Positions 57,859-64,000 of a stretch of DNA of 64,000 nucleotides are shown here, piece by piece. The notes under the pieces were generated by a model. The model saw only the letters and a list, made by a program, of their open reading frames with translations, ran no database searches and was not told the DNA's origin. The DNA comes from CBDFKU01 sp965248975 (GTDB taxonomy: Bacteria > Chloroflexota > Dehalococcoidia > Lucifugimonadales > JAGWBF01): positions 124,001 through 188,000 of the forward strand of contig CBDFKU010000013.1 of the NCBI GenBank assembly GCA_965248975.1. The letters run 5' to 3'. A program made the position numbers and the translations under genes. Positions within the stretch are counted from its first letter, which is position 1; each line of letters starts with the position of its first letter.

Positions 57859-60783
57859 CTAGCCTTGCTGGAGCTCTTCGGCCAGTCTTTCATGCTCGGA
57901 GGCTCGTTCCTCATCTCCCAGGGAACGGTAAACCTCTGCCAATTGCAAGTGAACGTTGGCTGCCAATGGTCCGGCTTCGTCCGCCACGAGGCTCTGCTCG
58001 AAGGAATCTATAGCCCTTTGCGGCTCATCCAGCTCCTGGTAGGCCTGGCCCTGGAGATATAGGGCGGTGGCGGACTCGGCGGGCGTCTGGTCGACGGCCA
58101 GGGACTTCTCCAGGGCCTCCAGTGCTTGACCGAACTGGCCCTGTTCGATGTGGAAGTTGGCCAGAGTATTGTGGGCGTCAATGAGCCGCACCCGGAGCTC
58201 GTTGGAGTCGGCACTGTCGCCGGCCAGCGCAAGACCTCGTTGGAACGACTCTATGGCCTCGGGCAGGTGCTCCATCTGGCGGTGCGCGATCCCCTGAAGC
58301 AGCAACGCTTGGGTAGCCTCCGATGTTTCGCCGGTGAGGGCAAGGGAGCTCTGCAAGGGCGCCAGCGACTCCTGGAGGAGCCCCAGGCGGAGATACGCCG
58401 AGGCCAGAAAATTTCGAAGCTGCCACGACGACGGAAGCATCAATGGGAGCTCTTCGAAGTAGCGGATAGCCTCGGCGGCCCTCCCCTCGTAGTTCAGCAG
58501 GGCAAGAGGCAGAGTCGAGTTGGCCAGCTCTAGCTTGACCTGGGGAGAGTTGGGGTTCTTCTTGAACGCCTCCACATTCGCCAGGTATGCTTCTTCTACG
58601 CATCTAGTGAACAGCTCCGCTCCTCCAACGGGGTCTTCTCTGGGAGCGAACTCAAAGACATCCTCGCAGGACCTCAGCTGCCTGTCGGGGTTGGCCACCG
58701 CGAACCGTCTGTAGGCCCCGTAGATTCCCGCCAGGTTGTGGTGGTAGTTGGGGACGTTGGGAGCTTTGGAGGATGCCTGGCTCATCAGACGGCTGCTTTC
58801 CGTGAGGTCACCCCCGTCGAAACTGTCCCGCGCTTCTGCCGCCAGCACGGCGGCCCAGGCATAGTCCACGTTCTTGTCCCAGGTCAGCCAGCCAATGAAG
58901 ACAACCACCGCGGCCACGACCACCATGCCGGTCGCGCGAAAGGTTCCTGCGGGCAAGGCGGGCCCGGACCTGGCTTCCCGGGACCGCCTACCTTCGGCCC
59001 GTCGCTCCCGCCTGGTTGTAGGGCGGGGCGGTGGGTCTTGCGGTGCGGGAGTTGCCGTCTCAACCTTGGGAGCGGGGTTCATCACCGACGGCAGGACCAC
59101 GAAGATCGCAAGAAGGATCCACACGGTCACCAGGTCGGACTCCCGGGCCACCCCGACCAGCATCTCCACAACGCGGCCGGCCAGAGTCGCTATCACGGTA
59201 ATGAGGACCCACTTGTGGGAGGTGGAATAAGTATCGCGGTTGCGCCACAGTGTGATCAGGCCCACTAGGAAGAGGGGCACGAAGAGCCCCACGGAGCTGA
59301 AGAGTCCCAGGACCCCTTGCTCGACCCAGTGGTGCAGGAAGAAGTTGTGGGCCTGGCTTAGAAGGCCTCCCAGCGGGCTCTCTAAGGGGAAAGTGTACTT
59401 GAACATCTCCGGTCCGTATCCCACCAGCGGTCGAAGATAGGAGAGGGAGAGGGGTTCGTACTCGAACCATGGTCGGTTGATTATCAGGCCCATCGAGCTG
59501 TCCCAAATGTCGGTACGAAAGCTGACTCCCCCTCGCTCGGCCGTCGAGGTTATGGACGAGAGCCGTCCTTCGACCTGTCCGACGCCACCGGTGGCAATGT
59601 CGGCATCCCTTAGAGAGACATCGGAGGGGGAGGGGGTCAGGGCGACCACCGCCAGGGCCACCAACAGTCCCAGGCCCATGACCATGTAGGCCTTAGCGAA
59701 GCTCCCTCCCAGGAATTCGAGCCGATCCGGCAACAATAAGCGCCTGATGCTGAGTACCGCCAGCACTCCAAAGGCCACCAGCACCACTACCAGTATGGGT
59801 ATACCAGGTAAGTCGATCTGGTCCAGCAACAGCAGCTGTCCGATGAGGACCAATACGCCAAGCAGCACGATTATCCCGAAGACACCCACAAGCCCTGTTC
59901 GATTCGTGGCCATCGCATCCCGGGTGTTGGCCAAGGCGAGGAGGGCGAGGAAGGCCAACAAACCCGCCGGCAACCCGAGAAGGAAGGCCCCGCGGCTGCC
60001 GGTCCAGAAGGTCACCATGAGCTGGGCGGCGATAAGCATGACCCAAAGCGCGACGCGTATGACATTCCAGCCCATCCTGTCCAGGACGAGAAGCCCTACT
60101 CCGATGGTCATCATGGTGGTCATGACCATGGCAGCTCCCGTGAACACCGGGTTTGCCATCGTAGACGTTACGCGGGAGCTACCCGTCTCCCCCAGGTTCA
60201 GTGGGTCTAGCCCGTAGTGCTGCACCATGCCGTAGAGGGCTACCAGAGCCCCGGTTGCGACGATCACTCCCAGCAGGCGCCAGAGCTGTTCGCGGGTCTT
60301 GAGATGAGTGGCTATCACCGCGAACAGTACGAAGTAGGACACCAGGGTGTAAGCGGAGTAACCGAACTGGCCCGGCACCTCGCCCCACACACTGGTCCAG
60401 AAGGCGGTAGAGAGGGCAGTGGTGACGATGGCGACCACGACGTAGAAGCAGGCTCCGACGACTACCCAGCGGGTGGGCTGTTCGCCCAACCAGTTGTTGA
60501 GCCTGGTGAGATAGTGGGCGATTGAGTACCGTCGTTGCAGTCCCCCCTTGAGCACCCATTCTGCCATCCACAGAATGGCCATGATGCCCACCAGGGTCCT
60601 GAAGACCGTGGTCTTGGGGATCTCCACGTAGGCGTTTACCGCCTCCGACAGCATGTAGTCCTGGGGCACGAAAATCAGCGGTACTGCGGCGGCAGTCAAA
60701 AGCCACAGTACCTCGAGGCTATGCCCCAGGTACCTGACCGACTGGGCGGTGATGTCAGTTGTCTCTCTGGCTGGGTTCCTCAT
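57859..60783 (-). CDS. O-antigen ligase/polymerase domain membrane protein with TPR tail
   Basis: A 974-residue protein. Residues about 1-560 contain a dozen or more hydrophobic helices and the Wzy_C/O-antigen ligase motif, including LVGYGPEMFKYTFPLESPLG and the His in SQAHNFFLHHWVEQGVLGLF. A basic loop (PPPRPTTRRERRAEGRRSRE) and another helix follow near residues 590-630. The C-terminal 340 residues are tetratricopeptide repeats such as ALEKSLAVDQTPAESATALY and DSFEQSLVADEAGPLAANVH. It may polymerise or ligate polysaccharide to a lipid or protein acceptor. The sugar-nucleotide genes upstream are compatible with this, but the role is inferred. Confidence 0.85.
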   Translation of the reverse strand: MRNPARETTDITAQSVRYLGHSLEVLWLLTAAAVPLIFVPQDYMLSEAVNAYVEIPKTTVFRTLVGIMAILWMAEWVLKGGLQRRYSIAHYLTRLNNWLGEQPTRWVVVGACFYVVVAIVTTALSTAFWTSVWGEVPGQFGYSAYTLVSYFVLFAVIATHLKTREQLWRLLGVIVATGALVALYGMVQHYGLDPLNLGETGSSRVTSTMANPVFTGAAMVMTTMMTIGVGLLVLDRMGWNVIRVALWVMLIAAQLMVTFWTGSRGAFLLGLPAGLLAFLALLALANTRDAMATNRTGLVGVFGIIVLLGVLVLIGQLLLLDQIDLPGIPILVVVLVAFGVLAVLSIRRLLLPDRLEFLGGSFAKAYMVMGLGLLVALAVVALTPSPSDVSLRDADIATGGVGQVEGRLSSITSTAERGGVSFRTDIWDSSMGLIINRPWFEYEPLSLSYLRPLVGYGPEMFKYTFPLESPLGGLLSQAHNFFLHHWVEQGVLGLFSSVGLFVPLFLVGLITLWRNRDTYSTSHKWVLITVIATLAGRVVEMLVGVARESDLVTVWILLAIFVVLPSVMNPAPKVETATPAPQDPPPRPTTRRERRAEGRRSREARSGPALPAGTFRATGMVVVAAVVVFIGWLTWDKNVDYAWAAVLAAEARDSFDGGDLTESSRLMSQASSKAPNVPNYHHNLAGIYGAYRRFAVANPDRQLRSCEDVFEFAPREDPVGGAELFTRCVEEAYLANVEAFKKNPNSPQVKLELANSTLPLALLNYEGRAAEAIRYFEELPLMLPSSWQLRNFLASAYLRLGLLQESLAPLQSSLALTGETSEATQALLLQGIAHRQMEHLPEAIESFQRGLALAGDSADSNELRVRLIDAHNTLANFHIEQGQFGQALEALEKSLAVDQTPAESATALYLQGQAYQELDEPQRAIDSFEQSLVADEAGPLAANVHLQLAEVYRSLGDEERASEHERLAEELQQG

Positions 60784-60936
60784 CCCGACTTTCGACCTGC
60801 TGGCCCCGGCTTACGATATCTTAGACCGACAATCCCGGTGGCTCGCGTTGTGCTGTTACCCAATATCCTCAATCAGCGACTCTAAGGTCAAGGGCAATCC
60901 TGCACGAAGTTTGCCTGTCCGTCAACCTCGATGCAA

Positions 60937-60972
60937 ATAGAAAGCCTACCCTGATCAGGGTAGGCTTTCTAT
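60937..60972. terminator. 36-bp perfect palindrome, terminator of the epimerase gene
   Basis: Complete 18-bp inverted repeat with GATC at its centre, flanked on the minus strand by T-rich sequence (TTTCTATTTG). It lies between the end of the epimerase gene (61017) and the start of the ligase-like gene (60783). It can act in both directions. No gene is seen in the rest of 60784-61016. Confidence 0.75.
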
Positions 60973-61016
60973 GACATTCACGAAGGCTGCCGCGCTCTGG
61001 ATGGACGTTTTCCGGG

Positions 61017-62234
61017 TCAACCGCTGGGCTGGGGCCGGTCCCAGCCGCCACCTCTGACGTGTTCAATGGAGTGGTTGGCGCTGAAAGCCAGCCGTTTGCG
61101 GCGGTCGAGGTACTCTGGTATCGGGTCGTCGCCTTGAATCTCCTCCCGAAGGCTTACCAGGTGGTCTACGATACGTTTGCTGGTGTGCCCATCCCCGAGG
61201 ATGTGTTGCCAGGTCCTGGGTACGGCCGCCACGGCCTCGGCAGCCTCCACGATGTGTCGGGGCTCCGTGCCCGACAGTACGCATCCTCCCACCTGGATCG
61301 TCTCGGGACGCTCTGTGCTGCGCCGCGCCACTACACAGGGCACCTGGAGGATGCTGGCCTCCTCTTGGACGGTGCCGCTGTCGGTCACGATCAGAGTCGC
61401 ATCCTGCTCCGTTTTGAGAAAATCGATGAAGCCCAGGGGGTCGGAGCGCCGGATCGTGTCGGGCATCTGTATTCCCAGCTCTTCTATGCGTCTCTGTGTT
61501 CGGTACGACATCGGGTAGTATACGGGCAACCCCAGCTTGTGGGCCACCAGGTCCAGCCCATCTATCAGCCCTTTGAGCACCTTAGGGTCATCGACGTTCT
61601 CTTGCCGGTGAAGGGTGACCAGCACGTACTTTCCGCTGGCAAGGCCCATGGATTCCAGGATGCCTGATTCTGACGCCGCCTTTTGGCGGTACATGTTCAC
61701 GATGTCGACGATGGGGTTACCCACCACGAATATCTTGTGACTCGGGATGCCTTCGAGGAGGGCATGCTCTTTGTATCTGTGGGTATAGACGTAGACGTAG
61801 TCCGAGATGTGGTCCACGATGATCCGGTTCTTCTCCTCCGGCATCCTCCAGTCGAAGCTGCGCATTCCGCCTTCGATACGGGCCACCTTTACGTCGGCCT
61901 TTGCGGCGGAGATGGCCGCCAGCGAAGGATTGGCGTCCCCCAGGAACAGGCAGAGGTCTGGCCGTTCGCTCAGTATCAGCTTCTCCGACTCAATGAGAAG
62001 CCGCCCCGTCTGCTCACCGTGGGTCCCGCTCCCCACACCGCAGTTGTGGTCCGGCTCCCGGATCCCCATCTCCCGGAAGAACACCTGGTCCATCGAGTAG
62101 CTATAGTGCTGTCCGGTGTGGACAAGGATATGGTCTACCACGGGGGACTCGTCCAACCCCTTGATGATTTGACTCATGCGAATGAAATCGGGCCTGATGC
62201 CCAGGATAGTCATTACCTTCAAATTTGCTGTCAC
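61017..62234 (-). CDS. UDP-GlcNAc 2-epimerase family protein (FnlC/WbjD type)
   Basis: A 405-residue sugar-nucleotide 2-epimerase. VMTILGIRPDFIRMSQIIKG opens the first Rossmann domain. VHTGQHYSYSMDQVFF follows, then LCLFLGDANPSLAAISAAKA (GDxN in place of the usual GDT), and VARIEGGMRSFDWRMPEEKN (EGGMR in place of EAGLR). LIVTDSGTVQEEASILQVPC and ERPETIQVGG are the C-terminal UDP-binding blocks. GTG 62234 starts it 5 nt after the reductase stop; ATG 62213 is an alternative. The neighbours point to the final epimerase of UDP-L-FucNAc or UDP-L-QuiNAc synthesis, not to plain WecB. Confidence 0.88.
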   Translation of the reverse strand: MTANLKVMTILGIRPDFIRMSQIIKGLDESPVVDHILVHTGQHYSYSMDQVFFREMGIREPDHNCGVGSGTHGEQTGRLLIESEKLILSERPDLCLFLGDANPSLAAISAAKADVKVARIEGGMRSFDWRMPEEKNRIIVDHISDYVYVYTHRYKEHALLEGIPSHKIFVVGNPIVDIVNMYRQKAASESGILESMGLASGKYVLVTLHRQENVDDPKVLKGLIDGLDLVAHKLGLPVYYPMSYRTQRRIEELGIQMPDTIRRSDPLGFIDFLKTEQDATLIVTDSGTVQEEASILQVPCVVARRSTERPETIQVGGCVLSGTEPRHIVEAAEAVAAVPRTWQHILGDGHTSKRIVDHLVSLREEIQGDDPIPEYLDRRKRLAFSANHSIEHVRGGGWDRPQPSG

Positions 62235-62239
62235 TCGGC

Positions 62240-63121
62240 CTAACTTCGCCCCGACCTGACCGGCAACGCCTGTCGGTATTGGGCGTCCTCCGCGGCCATC
62301 TCCGCGATCATCTCTTCCATCCCGGGTACGGGAATGCCCAGCTCCCCGAAGGGCTTCGCCACCAAACTGCGGTCGTTGTAGAAGTCCTCGTATTTGTGGA
62401 TGGTCAGTCCCAGGCCGAAGTATCTGTCCACCAATTTCAGAAGGTCGTACTTGTTCACCCGTTCCCCGGCGACGTGGAGTAGGCCCTGGGCCGTTTCGAT
62501 CTCCGACAACGATTTCAGGACCCGGCTCAGGACTCGGGTGGTAAGGCCGGTGAACCACGCGTTTATGAACCCGTTTACATCGCCTTTCTGGCTCAAGATC
62601 CACTCGATCAAACTGAACCTGCTACCCAGCTCCCTCCCCACTATGGAAGTACGTATAGTCAGATGGGGAGCGTAAGTCACCTCGCCAAGCACCTTCGTGC
62701 GACCGTACAGGTCCTCCGGATCCGGCATGCTCTCCTCGGTGTAATATCCGTCCCTGCCGGAGAAGACGCAGTCAGTGCTTACCTGAATCATGCGGGCGCC
62801 GGCGAGGTCGCAGTACCGGGCCAGCCTGTTGGGGAAAAGGGCGTTTAGCTCAACAGTGGGTAGAGGATCCTTGGCCAGGGGCTTGATTACCCCGATGCAG
62901 TTTATCACCGTTTCCGGCCGAACTTTCTGGAATGCTCCCTCCACGGTCTCCGGAATCCTGGCATTAATCCCCTCGATGATGTTGGCAGGATCGAGGCCGT
63001 ACTCTTCCAGGTCGCGGGCTGTCTTCCTGACGGTCCCGTATACTTCGTGTCCGCTATCCCCGAAGGTCTGGTAGACTTTGTGCCCCAGCATGCCGGAGGC
63101 ACCCATTACCAGGACTCTCAT
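62240..63121 (-). CDS. NAD(P)-dependent sugar-nucleotide reductase (RmlD/FnlB/WbvR type)
   Basis: A 293-residue extended SDR of the dTDP-4-dehydrorhamnose reductase group. RVLVMGASGMLGHKVYQTFG is the NAD(P)-binding motif, MIQVSTDCVFSGRDGYYTEE supplies the catalytic Ser/Thr, and DLYGRTKVLGEV carries Tyr-x3-Lys as YGRTK. Neighbours on both sides (a 4,6-dehydratase upstream and a 2-epimerase downstream) suggest that it reduces a UDP-4-keto-6-deoxy-HexNAc intermediate. The length (293) fits RmlD/WbvR-like proteins and is shorter than WbjC. The ATG is at 63121. Confidence 0.88.
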   Translation of the reverse strand: MRVLVMGASGMLGHKVYQTFGDSGHEVYGTVRKTARDLEEYGLDPANIIEGINARIPETVEGAFQKVRPETVINCIGVIKPLAKDPLPTVELNALFPNRLARYCDLAGARMIQVSTDCVFSGRDGYYTEESMPDPEDLYGRTKVLGEVTYAPHLTIRTSIVGRELGSRFSLIEWILSQKGDVNGFINAWFTGLTTRVLSRVLKSLSEIETAQGLLHVAGERVNKYDLLKLVDRYFGLGLTIHKYEDFYNDRSLVAKPFGELGIPVPGMEEMIAEMAAEDAQYRQALPVRSGRS

Positions 63122-63202
63122 TTCACTACTCCCAACATGACGGCGCTGGTTGACGAAGGATGGTGTAGGCGCCGAGCTCGACCTTTCGAAGCCTTTCCGG
63201 TA

Positions 63203-64000
63203 TCAGTGTTGAGCAAGCTCTTCCTTAATCATGCCGATTAACTGTCCGCGCTCCATGGGTCGGTAATCTTCCAGCAGGTAATCCCGTGGTTCGACGGGTT
63301 CAGCGCCCTCCAGATTCAACTCGCGCCCCAGATTGTTTACGACAAAGATGTCACCGTATCGCACGGCACGGGAGCTCTCCTCCTCTGACAGGAGTGCGGT
63401 GTCCACCTTCTCGCCGGGACGCCCGTCGTGCTCCCGCACCTCCAGACTTCCCTTCCCCATCACCTCGATCATCGCCTCTCCCAGGTCCACGATGGACACC
63501 GGCTGAGACTCTTTGATATAGGTTTCCCCTCCCACGGAATGCTCGAAGGCGAAGACACAGAGGTCGATCACCTCTTTCTGGGTCAGAAGGAACCGCCGCA
63601 TGCGGGGGTCGAACACGGTTATGGTGTCCCCGCTCAGAAGTCGCTCTCGAAAAACCTCGAACACCGACCCGCGGCTGGCCATCACGTTGCTGTACCTCAG
63701 GTTGGCGAAGCGGACGCTGGCCCGCCGGCTCCCTTCGGAGAACAACCTTTCCGACAGGAGTTTGGTGGCCCCGTAAACCGACGTGGAGTACAGAGCTTTG
63801 TCGGCGCTCAGGTTGATGGCGCAGTCAACCCCGGCCGCGACGGCGGCGTTAACCACGTTGGCCGTGCCGATCACGTTGGTTTTCACAGCTTCTTCGACGT
63901 TCTCCTCGCAGCTGGGCACCTGCTTCATCGCAGCCGCGTGAAGCAGATAGTCGACCCCGCGGCAGGCGTTCTCCAGGTGCCGGCCGTCCCTCACGTCGCC
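63203..64000 (-). CDS. polysaccharide biosynthesis protein, UDP-GlcNAc 4,6-dehydratase type (partial, N-terminus outside window)
   Basis: The last 265 residues of a FlaA1/CapE/WbjB-like extended SDR; the frame is open through base 64000. GDVRDGRHLENACRGVDYLL and HAAAMKQVPSCEENVEEAVK are signatures of UDP-GlcNAc 4,6-dehydratase/5-epimerases. NLSADKALYSTSVYGATKLL contains the catalytic YxxxK, and FRERLLSGDTITVFDPRMRR follows. The start lies beyond the window edge. Together with the two genes downstream it forms a plausible route to an acetamido-dideoxy-sugar nucleotide. Confidence 0.88.
   Translation of the reverse strand, partial: GDVRDGRHLENACRGVDYLLHAAAMKQVPSCEENVEEAVKTNVIGTANVVNAAVAAGVDCAINLSADKALYSTSVYGATKLLSERLFSEGSRRASVRFANLRYSNVMASRGSVFEVFRERLLSGDTITVFDPRMRRFLLTQKEVIDLCVFAFEHSVGGETYIKESQPVSIVDLGEAMIEVMGKGSLEVREHDGRPGEKVDTALLSEEESSRAVRYGDIFVVNNLGRELNLEGAEPVEPRDYLLEDYRPMERGQLIGMIKEELAQH

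Overview
The window is about 63% G+C, gene-dense and apparently chromosomal. Several traits suggest a free-living Chloroflexota close to Dehalococcoidia/SAR202: multiple paralogous amidohydrolases, luciferase-like flavin oxidoreductases, acetamidase/formamidases and a CaiB-type CoA transferase next to ordinary housekeeping genes, a stand-alone UbiA phosphoribosyltransferase, and short GC-rich hairpins between genes. This placement is inference from gene content; no rRNA is present. Sigma-70-like promoters (TTGACA, 17 nt, TATAAT) and AGGAGG ribosome binding sites are easy to see and fix several starts.

Layout. 1-9.7 kb, minus strand: three tandem amidohydrolase paralogs (the first cut by the window edge), hydantoinase/oxoprolinase-type HyuB and HyuA, and two tandem acetamidase/formamidases. 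9.9-12.4 kb: a DUF1800 protein and an NHL beta-propeller. 12.4-23.4 kb: cupin, CaiB-type CoA transferase, gamma-glutamyltransferase, membrane flippase-like protein, decaprenyl-phosphate phosphoribosyltransferase-like UbiA protein, 5'-3' exonuclease, FMN hydroxyacid dehydrogenase, a second gamma-glutamyltransferase and an LLM flavin oxidoreductase. 23.4-25.8 kb: a conserved protein of unknown function, with an IS1182-like element inserted exactly at its stop codon. 25.8-29.2 kb: a fourth amidohydrolase, an asparaginase and a second LLM oxidoreductase. 29.2-33.6 kb: a large secreted repeat protein split by a frameshift, and two small unknown proteins. A tRNA-Ser(GGA) lies at 33.6 kb.

33.9-48.5 kb is housekeeping: dprA (frameshifted), topA, a Xer recombinase, aroQ, an M24 peptidase, a VOC protein, efp, hicB with a decayed hicA, xseA, a zinc-ribbon/RDD membrane protein, xseB, a PHP phosphoesterase and a formyltransferase-like protein on the plus strand; then tig-clpP-clpX on the minus strand. 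48.7-57.7 kb: aspS, a DUF255/YyaL protein, a thioredoxin-like ferredoxin, an SDR lacking its catalytic triad, two lipoproteins, a TolB-like propeller lipoprotein and a geranylgeranyl-reductase-like gene broken by an in-frame TAG. 57.9-64 kb: an O-antigen-ligase/TPR protein and a three-gene set that resembles the route to UDP-N-acetyl-L-fucosamine or -quinovosamine, cut by the window end.

How the genes fit together: the first 29 kb is rich in enzymes that open amide, lactam, gamma-glutamyl and asparagine bonds or oxidise small organic molecules, consistent with scavenging nitrogen and carbon from dissolved organic matter. The housekeeping genes overlap or nearly abut, and probably form operons. 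Five genes (adhesin, dprA, hicA, transposase, GGR) carry frameshifts or in-frame stops. All four frameshifts have the same sign, so assembly error must be excluded before calling them pseudogenes. I found no CRISPR array, no prophage and no clear undescribed multi-gene system.
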